In this document: positions 24,180-36,747 of the stretch, in pieces | How the letters are laid out: each line of letters starts with the position of its first letter | Numbering within the stretch: position 1 is the first letter of the stretch | DNA from: Gloeophyllum trabeum ATCC 11539 | Taxonomy: Eukaryota; Basidiomycota; Agaricomycetes; Gloeophyllales; Gloeophyllaceae | Reading direction: 5' to 3' | Length of the DNA: 64,000 nucleotides | Assembly: GCF_000344685.1 (NCBI RefSeq) | Contig: NW_006920411.1 | Span: 535,192 to 599,191 of the forward strand | The notes under the pieces: model-generated | Told to the model about the DNA's origin: nothing | Seen by the model: only the letters and a program-made list of their open reading frames with translations | Databases searched by the model: none | Made by a program: the position numbers and the translations under genes

Positions 24180-27097
24180 ATGGAGAATAATGGCAAGTCT
24201 GGTCAGATAGCCCCAAGACTGGTGGTCAACCCGAGCCAGTATGAGGTGAACGCCGCGAAGATAGCCGAACTAAAGCGAATAGTAGAGGACATGGAGAAGC
24301 AGAACGAGACAGGCTATGTGAGATATCAGCTGGAACAGCGGATTCGAGAAGGGATGCAGGCGCAGTGAGTCTCTCCGTGGACAGAGTTGTCCACATATTT
24401 GACGAATGCATCGGTGGCAGGGAAATGCTAGCCAAACTTACCGAAGCTCAGGCTACAAATCAGTATGTATTGGTTATGTCGGGGCTGCTACACTGGTTGA
24501 AACGACGCATTGTAGACCCGTAGCATCGTCTAGCGCGTCGAACGTGAGCCACTATTCTAATCCCAACATGCCCGTCCCACTCGCCGAGGTCGAGGAATAT
24601 GCAAGGGTGCCTACTACCGCGCATATTGTGGAGGTGACTAGTCCATCTCAGGTAATCTATTTCCTTCTGCGACCCTCCTGGTCTATTAACTCAGTTCTCG
24701 AGCCCGTAGAGCACGCGCGCCACGTCCAGAACGTCAAGCGGCACTACGGTACCCCAGTCCAGCCATGGAAGTGCTGCGTCCCCATCTTTGACAAGCTATG
24801 GTCTCAGCGCATCCTCCAGTGGCACCAACCAGCAAATCTATGGTCAACAGCAACCCAATGGCATCCAGTACGGCGCGCATCGTGTAGTGCCCGGATACGG
24901 GCAGTATCAAATGCAAGCCGGCAACAACCCTGCATCACAAACCTATGGACAATCTACTGCGGGTGCGTCGACTTCGCAATGGCAGGCTTATGCGGCGTCC
25001 AGCTCTTCGTATGGACACGGCCAACCCCAGGTTCAGCATCAAACCGTCAACCCCATGGAACTTTATCGGCGACATTTGTACAACCGGCAGATCCAAATGC
25101 AGATGCAGTACGGAATGGCTGCCCAGCAACATCGGGCTGCTTCCGGCTCGAACGTAGACCCGAATAACAGGACTTCATCCAGTTTGAGTGGGGCTTTGGG
25201 TCAGGCGACTGCTGGCGGTGCGAGTGCCACAGCACCGTCGAGAACTGTAACTCCGACAGCAACCATCTCCAGTGGACCTTCTTTGCCCTCAAACCGGCTG
25301 AATAGCCATCCGAATGGCGCAACTGCAACAGCAGCAACTTCATCCACTGCAACTCCCGCGCACTTTACCACGGAACTTCTGGCACGGCAGTTAAGGGAGG
25401 CCTACGCTCACGACCAGCAGAAGAGTCGACGGTCGGCCGCTTCGTCGCCAATTGGAGTACCGAATCGAATGAGTGCTCATCCGCATGCACCCGATGCTGG
25501 GCCCAAGCTGGTCCGACCCGAGTCTGCTCAGAGCGCGCAAGCGTCTCAGGGAAACCCTACAACAGCACATGCGAAGCTTGTCACTCAACAAAGACCAGAT
25601 CATCATATCATGTCACAGTCTCCGAAGTCCTCCGCGGCGTCCATCGCGAATACAGCTATATCATTCGCTCAAGGGGCCGGAGCGCAAGCGTTTAACAACA
25701 ATGGCGAAGCAGCCACATCCGATCGCTCTCAGCAAGGCAACGTCCCAAAGCCTACTGTATACTATTCCTACCCTGGCTTCCCCTACCAACAGTACCGTTA
25801 TGCGCCATATCATCAGTATTATGGTTCTACCTCCACCAGCACGGCCAACCAAGGAAACCAACGGCGCGCGCAAATGGAGAATGCGGGTGCCCTGCCCAGT
25901 CCCTCTGTAGCCGCTGCTCCTGGGCCAGCTGCTACAAACACCCTAGGGCATCGTGTTTGGGTCGGCTCGCAGACTGCTCCCTCTATTGCGAGACCTAAGA
26001 GTCCTCTTACGCCTGCAAAGGCCGAGAAGCGAAGACTAGCGCGAGATATCCTCAGAGCGCTCGGGAAACCCGAATGGCGTGAGCTGGTGGATAAACGCGA
26101 TATCCAGACCATTGGGGAGGCGTCTATTGTTACGAATTCCGCAACTCAGGCAGAATCCAGAGAGGGCGAGGATGGAGAAGACTCGGAGCCTGAGGCTCCT
26201 GGTCAGTCGACAGTGCTCGCGGAAATAGATGGTTCTGCGACAGTAGACTCTTCTCTGGAATCTGGTCTCACCCCTCAAGTTATCATGGCTTCACTCGAAG
26301 CAGATGCCGAATCCGCTAGTCCGTCGAAAGTGGATGATGTGAAACGGTCTGATCAGCCTGGGGACCTTGCTATCGCGACGCAGCGGAGTAAGAGTCCTAG
26401 ATCACGAAACGCTCAGCCAAAACGAAAATGGAGCCCGGGGCTTGCCCTGCACACTGACCAAGGCGAGAGGAAGAGACAGAAGGTGGATGGTGACGTAGTT
26501 GAGGAAGAGCGCGACACCTCGCAACCACCGATTGCAGTACTGCTGGACAGCCCCATAGCTGAGTCGGAGACTCGGGATTCCCAGGAGACGGACGAGGGAC
26601 CTGTCAATCAGAATGTACCCAAGGAACCCTTGGCGGCAAGTCCAGGTATTCCTGAATCTCAGCTACGGTCTGCTAGCACTCCCAGGAAACTTGTCTCGCA
26701 GTCGACATTCCCCGCTATCCATGAACGTACGCCTCTATTCCTCCCTTCCCCTGTATCATCACCGTCGAGGAGAGCATCTACCAAAGACGCCGCAGAGCCT
26801 CCGCTCGACACCGCGCGGGGTTCTAGTGCACAATCTTCGCCTACCCTACGCACACTGGCGCCGAGAAAGCCGCGGATAGTGCTGGACTATGTTGAGGTGC
26901 CTCCGTCGCCGGAGTGGGGTTCGAAAAAGAAAGCAGTAAAGCCAGACAAGTCAGGAAGCAAACGGGGAGAGGCGAGGTCGAAAAAGCAGAGTGTCCGGAA
27001 GCTGGCCACTGGCAGCGCTGTGACCGATTCTAATTTAGTAATCATATCTGACGATGAGAGTACCTCGACCGGTCGAAGACGAGGTGGGCTTTGTTGA
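24180..27097 (+). CDS. Large Gln/Ser/Thr-rich protein, unknown function
   Basis: I do not recognise this protein. Exons 24180-24364, 24421-24462, 24516-24651 and 24710-27097 join in frame to 916 residues. The N-terminus (about residues 10-90) is a charged helix (KIAELKRIVEDMEKQNE, then QAQEMLAKLTEAQATNQ) that may form a coiled coil. The middle is low-complexity, rich in Gln, Ser, Tyr, Ala and Asn (for example QQPNGIQYGAHRVVPGYGQY and a Tyr-rich segment FPYQQYRYAPYHQYYG near 25780), as in prion-like or transcription-cofactor sequences. A more ordered helix (AEKRRLARDILRALGKPEW) lies near 26030. The C-terminal third is acidic and Ser-rich, ends with a basic patch, and carries SDDES shortly before the stop. 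A nuclear role is a guess from composition and several Lys/Arg patches. Confidence 0.7.
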
Positions 27098-27410
27098 TAT
27101 ATCTGTGCTTGCCGAAGTCTCATCTCCTGTTGCTATTTGATAGTGTCAGTAGTTGAATTGAATGGTGAGTAGAGGCAAAACATTCATTTCGACTGGGCTA
27201 CGACTCTGAGTAGCTCTGTCCTCTCAGGGGAGCTCGAGGAAAGGGCGTTCGTAGAATCAGCTAGCCGGCTTTGTGCCCGACGCTGTCAGTGGCGGTCATG
27301 CGATGCTGTTCTGAACTCTGTCGACAATCTCCTACGTCATCTCCTGGTGGTACATTTGGAGGAGGAATCGGATGGCACTTCTCCCGTAGGTCCCTCTCTT
27401 GCTCTCCTGA
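27098..27410. other. Intergenic gap
   Basis: A 313-bp gap between two plus-strand genes, with no recognised feature. The following gene could start further upstream by an unseen exon, but no splice-supported extension was found. Confidence 0.4.
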
Positions 27411-28411
27411 ATGCCGCTGGAACTTCTCCAGGACGGCTCCGTATGTCTTTGGAAAGACTGTCAGAAGAGGTCGTCGGACATGATGGAATCGGACAAACAC
27501 CTCGAAGCCCATGCCGCGCTGCCCATTCCCTGCGCTTATCAAGGTATGAACCCTTGGATAACTCTGTCCGATTCACACTAACTTACGCAACAGGGTGCGA
27601 TGTTACTGTGGGCACGGTGTCGGAGCTCGTGCAACATAATGCATCCAAGCATCGGGAAGGCCGGCTCAAGCCTGAAGTGGACCCATTCGACCCACCCCTC
27701 CGCCAGTTGGAATCTTTGGAAGACGTATCCAAGAAGCTACCCTCACCACTTTACTCGTCGTTTCTTTCAGTGTCCCCTTGTCCTATATCTCCGTCACGTC
27801 ATGCACAAATTGGCCCTTGGGTATGGTGCATTCAGTCCAGTGAGACTTATTTATTTTAACATCTTGCCTAGGTTCTACGACGGATATTTGGTCCCGTCAA
27901 CCTGCAGTATGCTCAGTACAATGCGGCGGCTCCGTTGCGTCCTTCACATCGTCTGGCAGACCAGGACGCAGACCCGAAATCAGTCCTTGCTCGGATAGAA
28001 AACTCCAGGCACGACGAGTATGACTTCGCAAAGGCATTCACGCTCGAACCTCCCGATTATTGCGACGACCTTCCGAGTGCCGAAGTTACGGATCTCGTCC
28101 GCAACGGTGGACTGGTGTTCTGGGGCCCTGCTGAAGATGACATCGACGTTAAGGAAGAGCAAGAAGATCGCCATGTCACGCAGCCATCACCTCCGCGAAG
28201 GTCGCCTACGCAGGATGGGTCTCACATGCCTGGCGAACCAGATGCTGATGCTGCTTCTTCGACATCGTCAGACGAGTTGAGATTACGGGGGCACGCATCC
28301 ATGGAACAGATGACCATCGCAAGCAGCGGCGGTAACGTCTTCGAGGCTGCATCGCTGCGACCAGCACTATGGAGTGATCATGACGAGGAGGCTGTTGCCA
28401 TGATGCTCTGA
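27411..28411 (+). CDS. C2H2 zinc-finger protein
   Basis: Exons 27411-27543, 27594-27820 and 27872-28411 give 299 residues. Two zinc-finger-like units sit at the very N-terminus: CLWKDC followed by His residues in HLEAHA (about residues 13-36), then CAYQGC with HNASKH, split by intron 1 (about residues 40-65). The Cys pairs are spaced Cx4C, as in GLI/ZIC-like and several fungal regulators. The central part (LRRIFGPVNLQYAQYN) and the Asp/Glu- and Ser-rich tail have no recognised domain. DNA binding is likely from the fingers; the target is unknown. The start at 27411 gives MPLELLQDGSVC directly before the first finger; an upstream exon cannot be excluded. Confidence 0.72.
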
Positions 28412-28754
28412 GGCCCTGAGGTCTCCGGATCCCCTCCTCTTTCCCTACTACATATAATAGTCGTAATACAGTTTGCGCCGTGGAATGCACTCTGTCGGTC
28501 CTATCTTCCGCAACAGCGTGGGTGATTATTGTAGCAACTTCCCATCGCGTAAAAATGCCAGAAAACAGCGGAAGTGGTTCTGGCGTTGTTGGGATCAGGC
28601 ACGACAGAAGCTTGATTGGGAACAACGCAGGTCGGTGACGGCCCTTGGAACGCGACCCGTTTCGTCTCATTCCGCTCCTTTCTGTAAAATATCTAATCGT
28701 TATGCCAGCCGGCTCTGAGAGCCTCGGTCAGTGTCGCTGGCTTTCATCGATACC
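28412..28754. other. Intergenic gap
   Basis: A 343-bp gap between two plus-strand genes. No feature was recognised. An ATG at 28702 is out of frame with the next gene and was not used. Confidence 0.4.
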
Positions 28755-31700
28755 ATGGCAAGGCCTCTGATATTCAGGTACCCAGCAGGCCATCCAGGTC
28801 CCACGTATATTTCACCTCACTCGGCCGAGGTCATCCTCTCCGAAATCCGCCCAATAAAACTCAAGGTCGACGCGCTCGCATCTATCAATGTCTTTCTGGA
28901 CGAACTGCTCTGGAATGTCCTCAATGCTTCGCGGTCGTTGACTACAGACAAACTGAAGGCGGGCTTGACGAAGGTGCTACCGACACCGCTGGGGAAAGAA
29001 GCGTTGCTGGAGGCGGAAGTCGAGTTGAGGGCGTACTGGGAGCGGACGAGTGCTTCTACACCGTCGTCGCCGCACAGGCCTGGAGATGATGAGAAGACGT
29101 TCAATCTGGATTTGGCTTTCGAGGTGAGTTGTGTATGTAGCTCCTGGTACTGAGGTCTGAAGGCTGATCTCGCGGCGCTGCAGCTGCTCCGACTCAAGTG
29201 CCAGGCGTACTCGACGCTGAACGATGCTGACGAGGATCCGGATGTGGAAACTCGTTTGTACGAGCGACTTCTGTCTGCTGGAGCGCCAGTTTCGCCACCA
29301 AAACCCGCGCTTGTCTCTCCTGCTGCATTATACTTGACCGCTATACTTGAGTGCGTCGCAGTTTTTCTTAGGACCCGATCTTGTCTCACGTTCTGTCAAT
29401 TCTAGGTCAATTTGCGAGTGAGTATCAGAGTTGGTTAGACGCGGTCATTGCCTCATTTCCTGACCTCAGGCATATTCTCTCGAATGTGGGCCGAGTTGCT
29501 GCCCGAGATAGCAGCAGAACTACGGCCACTGTGCATGACCTGTACATAGCCCTATGCGAGGATGACGCTATCTATGGCCTCTTCAAGACTATGAAGGGTG
29601 AGTAGACATATGTTCTTCAAAGCGTGTGCTTTGACTGATCGTATCAACCATGCAGTTTATGAACAGATAGAGGCCATGTCGCGGCCTCGGCGAAGCAAAT
29701 CTTTCTCGCGACCGTCAGATAAAGACGGTTCTCCTCTGCGCACAGGTTCCCCCAGCAAAGACTCTCAGGGTCGGCTGCGCTTATCCTCGGACTCATCCAC
29801 CGCGCATGGCCATTCGAATTTTGGGAATATACCCGCAGCATCTACGTCCCGTCCTTCTTTTGAGAAAGCTCGAGCCTTGAAGATCTTTTCATCTCACAAC
29901 CGGTCATCCAGCGACCAGAATCGGACTATAAACGATCAAGCGGAAGCCCAGAACGGGCATAAGAAGTCTGATTCCCTTCTCACCAACGGGTCAAAACCAT
30001 CCTTAGGGAGAGGTAACGATAGGCCAGCCGCGCCTCTGGGAGAGTTCGAGGTTGGTAGCGTTCCTGAGTTGCATCAGCAGGGACTGATTTGTGTTCCAGG
30101 ATGATGGCGACTCCATGCACTTCGAAGATTTAATGGCTTCGGACACCACCATGAAAGTCTCTTTGACCCCCGACAGACTGAAGACGATGGAGGTATGTCC
30201 TCGGCTACTCATGCATATTAGAGAAATCCTCACCTCATTCCTTGCGGTAGATGTATAACAAGGAGCGGAGTCGACGCGAGGGCACTCGGACTGGCAAACC
30301 TAATGCGCAGGATGCCGTCAGGCCTGCCGGTAGTGATACCGACGATTCTTCCAGTCTAAACCCAAAACGTTCCCACGGTAACAGACGGCCCGTGTTGCGC
30401 CACGTGGATTCTATCATCGAGGACGACGAGGAAAATCATGCTTCACTCCCTAAAGTCGCCCCGCGCGGCAATGGACTTGCTCCTCCCGAACTCATGCCCT
30501 CACGTCCTCCTACCTCGAACAACGCGCGTGCGCGCTCGATCTCTACATCTAATGCTGTGAATTCCAGGTCTCAGGCGCAAGGCTTGAATCGCAAAGCGTC
30601 ACTTAATGTGGTATCTTCGTCCTTCACTGAGTCTCCGGCTCACTCCCAGAAGAAAGACCGGCCAGTGCCCAAGCAACTGGACATGTCAGGTGGAGGCCCG
30701 CAACGAACCCGGAAAATTGGTCGGCGACGTGAATCGTTGGACTTAGACGACATCATGAACGGTTCAGACGATGATGACGCAGAGTCCTTGAAACCGGTAC
30801 CCAAGACGCCCAAGACGCCGAAATCAGCCCATCCAGTCGTATCCAGCACAACTCGAGAGCTTATGGATTTCCTCGCGGAAGGCCCTCCCGACGTGCCCAC
30901 TCTGCCGAAAACGACGAGTGTGACCTCGTTCGAGACCGCCAGGTCTCCTGGGAGATCATTCGGTTTGAGACGAATGGTGTCCAAGCTGACTAGAGGTCCC
31001 TCGACGGAACAACTGAATGGTCGTGACAAGCCCAGCGACGAATTTGGTTCCGGCTCGCTCAGTCGGCGCTTACCTGGTGCGAGTGCCACCAGCGTTTCCT
31101 TGTCACAGCAGTCCCTATCTTCCAAGCGGTCCTACTCGAACGTGGTTGTTGCCACCAGACCCCCTCGGTATCCTCAGACTCTTGCTTCGCCTCCATCCTC
31201 ACCTTCACAAGGCTCGTCAGAGGATGCGAACTCACATTCGCCTCCGTCGTCCTACTCCCGTGGGACCGGCTTGTCCCGCGACGCCAGCGACCTGACTATG
31301 ACCTCGGTTGCTTCTTCCGTCGTGTCAAGTAGATTAGAGGAGTCTCGGAAGACAGCTTCACCCTCAATCGACGTATCTTCGGTTGCGTCTCGGGGTCAGC
31401 GTAAAGATATTTCAATCCATCCGGTAGAAAGATCAGAGGAGGACTCGAGTAAAATCAAGTCTCCCATCCGCGCCTTGCCTACGCCCCCTGCATCTGGATT
31501 CAAGGAAGCGGCTACCAAAGATTCACAAGTTAAAGAATCTCTTCCGACTGTGCAGGCGAAGCCGACCAATGAGCGCCCCAAGTCCAAGGGCGGCAGGAAC
31601 ATCCAGGCAACCGCAGCGGACGAACCGGCTGTCCTGGCTAGTCAAGCTGCCGGTAACCTCCCGTCTGTGGATGAGATTCGGGATCTGCGTCGCCTCTTAT

Positions 31701-32053
31701 CCAAAGCCACCTCGGCCGACGAATGTCGCCTACTGATTGATATGTTGTTGGTGAAGTGCGGTTTTTCGTTGGACGAAGATCCTCGAGCGGCATATCCTTC
31801 CCCTTCACCATCTATCGATACCCCCCTCCCGTCTCAAGACTCTGGCCTTGAGCAGTCACTAGTGGAGTTACTCCTCTGCGGCAGCGCCGCTGATGTATCT
31901 CAGGACACCGGAATCAAGGAGAATAATGACGCCACCGTCTCTCACCAACCCGCCTCTCATACCAATAATTCCTCAGCGGTTCGGAAGCAGAGGCGTGAAG
32001 CAACGGACTTCTCGCAGGCGATAGTGCCGCCAGTTATACGCATGGAAGGTTGA
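28755..32053 (+). CDS. Uncharacterised fungal protein with helical N-terminus and long disordered tail
   Basis: I do not recognise the family. Seven exons: 28755-29123, 29184-29350, 29406-29417 (12 bases), 29470-29597, 29656-30050, 30100-30192 and 30251-32053; all phases close, giving 988 residues. The first 230 or so residues look folded and helical (SAEVILSEIRPIKLKVDALA, INVFLDELLWNVL, AFELLRLKCQAYSTL, SICEHILSNVGR, TVHDLYIALCEDDAIYGLF). The repeated helix-loop pattern with LYIALCED is reminiscent of a histone-fold-like domain, but this is only a resemblance. The rest is Ser/Pro/Arg-rich, with a possible short helix (VDEIRDLRRLLSKATSADECRLLIDMLL) near 31670 and many basic and SP/TP motifs that suggest phosphorylation. 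Function unknown. Confidence 0.78.
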
Positions 32054-32252
32054 TATATTGGGTTGGATATTTCTTATTGATCTACTATTTCACTGTTGCT
32101 AAGAGGTATATAATGTAATTATCTTTCCTTTCCACGTTTTAGCTTTATGAGCGGTATTCTGTGTATACCGGATTACCCAGGATGACCTATACTTCCATTT
32201 CTTGGTTTACCTGAAACTACTATTATGGGCTGTGTACATGTATATAGTGATT

Positions 32253-35200
32253 CTAATGGACCTCAAGGGAAACAGCAATACCCATAGCTGCTAGCTCAGC
32301 ACATAGGTACCTGAATACATACGGCACCGCGACAACGTCGAGATCGCCGCCTTTTGACGTGCTGCCTAAGACGTTGACAGAGGATATGGCAACCCTCACG
32401 TCGGTCTTGACTGCATTTGACACATTATTGCCGTGCGCCATGGCTTTCCGTTGTCGCTCATCCTCCTGTTCAGCAGCAGCGCGGCAGACCCGACAGTACT
32501 CGCCATTTGGTCCCGTGGGTTTAGGAATGCCTGAAGGCCCAATGACGACTTCTCCCAGCCGAATGTCATCGTACCCCAATGAAATTAGGCTTCCACACGT
32601 CCGACACACCCAGGCCGTTGAATAGTCCGAGCAATTCATCAACCTATCTTGTAGGAGGAAGGATGTGCCGTGAGCTATAAGTGCATCGCGTTCCATCTCA
32701 CCGAACCGGATACCACCAGCACGTTTGCGACCCTTCAGAAACGTCAGATTTATCAAACAGAAGGCTACGACGGTGGTCTCACCTTTACCGGTTGACGAGT
32801 AACAGGATCGACAGGACCTGTTGTTCGTACTTGGAATTTATCCAAGACCATGTGCCGTAAGCGCTGGTAGTAAACAACACCGATGTATATGTCGGCAGCG
32901 AATTCTTGCCCTGTGATGCCGGAATACATTGGCTCATTGCCATAATAATTGTAGCCTGCGGCCAGCAATTGTTCTCCGAAATAGTCGATAGCTGTATCTT
33001 TTTCGGAGAATCTGTCGCAAAGAACCATGAGTACTGACGAGAGCACTCGCTGTAGCGACGCACTTGAAAGGGGTCGCGTCTTGGGCTAGACCGTGCATGG
33101 CGCCGGCCTTCCCCGCCATACTCTCTACTAACATCCCTATAGTCATTCGACTTGGGAAAGCATGTGGATTGATGATGACATCGGGTTGCATCCCACTCTC
33201 TGTGAAAGGCATATCTATGGCAGGCCACTTCTGGGAGCAAACACCCTTTTGGCCGTGACGAGATGAAAACTTGTCACCTATCACGGGCGACCGAGTTATA
33301 CGCAGGGTGACTTGAATCTTCTGACACTCTGAATCAGCGGCATCACTCCCTAATAACCAGTATGAATGTTTCGGCAACTAGAGAAAAGTACCCGACCCTA
33401 CCTAGTATGCGGACTTCGTCAACATACGCCACCTCATCGCCCTTGTATTTTACGAAGCGTGTCCGCGCGGTAGTGTCGTCGATGTAAGCGGCAATAGGAT
33501 CCCCTGGCGAGAGTTGGGTGCCGACGAAAGGATATCCGTCAAGATCAAGGAACTTGCAACACCAGTGTTGCTTATCTCCAGGCTCCGTGCGTATATCATG
33601 TCCCAATCCGAAGTGTAATGTAGGGGCCGACATAGAACGGGATGCACCTTTAGCATCCTTCAGGTCGACAATCTGTGACTTGTAAACAGTACCGTAGGCG
33701 AACCCTCTTTCGTGTGCGGACTTGTTGAGGATCATGGCGTCTTCCATGTCGTATCCCGTATACGATATGACTGCGACGACAGCGTTCGTGCCGTTAGGGA
33801 AGGAGTCCATTCCATAGGTGTTGTGCAACTCGGGTCGGACCACGGGCGTCTGACCGGTCTGCAGTCGGTACAATTTGTTATCTGTTCGATGCTGAAGGGC
33901 CGTAGATGGTGTACCCATCGTTTGTTTACCCATCTGGCAAGCAAGTTGAGCAACGAACAGTAAGAAAAGGGCTAGCGCTGACCTGGCACTGATAGATATT
34001 CCGCGGACTCTGGGAGGCGAGAATGAGGATAGGAAAATTCCAAGACACATACTACTGACCTGGTTGAAGTCGGAAAAGGGGGTGAGATTCGCGAGTATGG
34101 ACAAGAAATTCGTGGGTGCATGTTCTACATGGGTCGAAACACCCCGCTCGATTTCCTCCGGTGTACAGGCAATATCCATGTAAACCTGCTCGAAGGAGCC
34201 GATCTGATCGTTCCGCGAATTCGCTAGGTACTTAACGGGGCGCATCATTCTCGAGCGCGACGAGAACAAGTATAACCCAGGGTACTGTCCGCCTCTTGAC
34301 GGCGGCACGTAGCCAATTTCGAGGTCCAAGGGAACATCATGCCTTCCTTCAGTCTTCCATATACGCAGGTTCATTGCGAGCTGCTTAGCTATCTGAGGGC
34401 GTGCCCACCCTATGACTCGGCCATCAAGCTGGACGCAGAGATTTTTGGTGCCATCTATTGAAGGCGAGAAGTTTTGTGTCATGCCATGAGCGACTAGGAG
34501 GGCCGGTAGATGTGATACCCTTAGCGGCGCTGTAATGATACGACAGGTTCGAGAAAGATGATTCAGAAGACCGCACGGAGCACCATCGGGGGTGTGAACA
34601 GGGCAGAGGAAACCTATCACAGTAGGGCGCCATGGTTAGACAGGCCGAATAATGAGAGATTGATGGCCACATACCCCAAGCTTCAGGGAGCAGCTTCCGG
34701 ACCGCAGTTGTCTTTAGCTCGGCGAAAAAGGCTCCACGATGTATTGATCTGAAATGACTGATGTAGCGCATCCAATTCAGCTTCTCCGCGACGATGGTGA
34801 ACCCAGATGCCTGTTGCAGATCAAGTCCAGTAGGAGACACGAGATTTCCCGTAGCCAAGAAATTCGACATCTTCGAACCGAGATCGAAGTTCACCTTGCT
34901 GAGTACTTTATTGAAGTATCTTGCTGCAAAGTACACAAGGTCAATGTGCGCGAAATTAGGAGAAGGTGGAAAACATACCGTCAAAGAAATCAACTGACGG
35001 CTCCTGATTCCTGACGTCCAGCATGATCTGGTTGCGTACTTGGTTCAGGGCTTCTTCAAGACGCTCCTTGATGATCATACCGTACAATGTACCGGGTAAT
35101 AAGACCTCTTGATGTTGTGGGGAGTCAGGGTTATCCGGAGAACACGACTTAGATACTAGCGAGTAAAGCTTCCTCAACATGAACCTGCAAGTTGTGAGGA

Positions 35201-36548
35201 GCCGGGATTGATGATGGAAGAGCCAACACCCACAGGAGCATGCGATATTTCTCCCGTGCCTCCTGAATATGCACCAAGACCACTTTTTGTATTAACCAGG
35301 CGCCGACGGCCAGGTTGTCCCAGTCCTCGGGCAGTGCTAGGACAACCCGGAACTTGTCGCCGAGATACTCAAGGCACTGGTCGCCGGTATATAGACTGTA
35401 CATTTTGAAGCTTCGTAATAGAAGCTCGACGCGATCCGTCAAGAAAGTATTTTCATAGTCCTGCATCATGACACCCTCAAAGATCTCTTTGTCGGAGGCA
35501 CCGACAAGAGCTTTGAGGATTAGCATGATAGGAATGACATACTCCTGTTTCCGCCAGCTGAACCGCAGCATAGCGCTCCCGTTCGAGAGGTAATGCAACG
35601 AGTTTGTGACGCTTGTCTGATCCGGGCGTACGCAGCGGATCTGGACGGCGTAGGGAGTATAGGACGGGCCGCGGTTAACAAACGATGGTCGTATGAGCGC
35701 GATGACGTGATTGCGCCGCGGTAGGATGAGGTACCGGATGAGACGCTCATTACCGTTGATTATGAAGTACCCGCCAAATTCCTCAGGTTCTTCGTGCTTT
35801 TTCACGAGGTCGGCGGAGGATAGTCCGCGAAGATTGCACCGTACTGACTGCATATGTAAATTTGTGATAGACGCGGACAGCAGTCCTAACATGTACTCAC
35901 TCGAACCATGACCGGCACCAAACCACAGTCTTTGATCACAGAACGCTCGACTTCACCCTGGTGATCCAGTTTCCAACATATTTTTACGGACATACGACCT
36001 CGATACGAGGTCAAACGTTCTCGAGCCTAAACGGACTCGTTTAGCTTGTTGCTCAACTGGAGGGATTCTCACAAATTCGTGGTTAGTGGTGACAACTCAC
36101 CTCGAAAGGGTACACCCTGATATCATTTGCGTGTTTGATTTTTTCTGGGACGCGGGGTTTAGATATTGACACCTGCTCAATCCAAACTTGAAAACGCTCC
36201 ATGTATCATAGTCAGCTAGCGTGCCATGGCACAGGAGTACTCACAACTCAGACGATTTCCCCAACCGCTCTGCCCGCTTTCAGTGCCTACTTGGCCCGTC
36301 CCATCGAACACCACCCTTTCGCCAATATCCCTGACTGCCAAGGATAGTAAACCACGTCCGTCACCATCTCCCTGTGGTAAGCCAGAGTCGTCGAAGAGAG
36401 CATCGAAAGATTCGATGTGCGGGGTCACGAATTCATTGAGAATCGGGACAGTGGACCCATCCTTTGGCGGATTACGAAACTTCTTCTCCCTCTCGAGTGT
36501 CCTGAAGGTACTCCGGTACTTCGTCGTCGATGGCCCGGCGTCAGGCAT
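32253..36548 (-). CDS. RPA135: RNA polymerase I second-largest subunit
   Basis: This subunit forms half of the active cleft of RNA polymerase I, which makes 35S pre-rRNA in the nucleolus. Twelve exons (minus): 36245-36548, 36101-36186, 35901-36026, 35234-35847, 34979-35184, 34675-34923, 34060-34613, 33983-34009, 33402-33933, 33064-33349, 32783-33011 and 32253-32732; 1230 residues, close to yeast Rpa135. Pol I-type blocks: [103 protein letters not shown] and [11 protein letters not shown] zinc-binding pair CRTC/CRVC lies near the end, and the C-terminus [17 protein letters not shown] is the Pol I form rather than Pol II or III. The start at [11 protein letters not shown] was preferred to an upstream frame opening. 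Confidence 0.96.
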
Positions 36549-36747
36549 CGTTTGCGACTCGCTCGCGGTCACAGTAAATTTCCGTCTGCAAAGCTTATAA
36601 GAACCTGCTTTAAAGAGCAAAAATAAAGCGCCTACAAACCGTGGGAATTCCGCCAGGAGGCCCGGTCATTGCCTTGGACGACGACGGCGGCGTCGACGCG
36701 CTCCTTGACCACGAACCACGACCTTACACGACCGTTAACGAGCTCTG
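36549..36747. promoter_or_regulatory. Bidirectional promoter RPA135/NUP98
   Basis: The two start codons diverge across 199 bp, so they share this promoter region. No consensus element is certain. Confidence 0.6.

Noticed and set aside
32253..36548. RNA polymerase III or II second-largest subunit
   Set aside because: The C-terminal [17 protein letters not shown], the [18 protein letters not shown] context and the N-terminal blocks match the Pol I subunit better.
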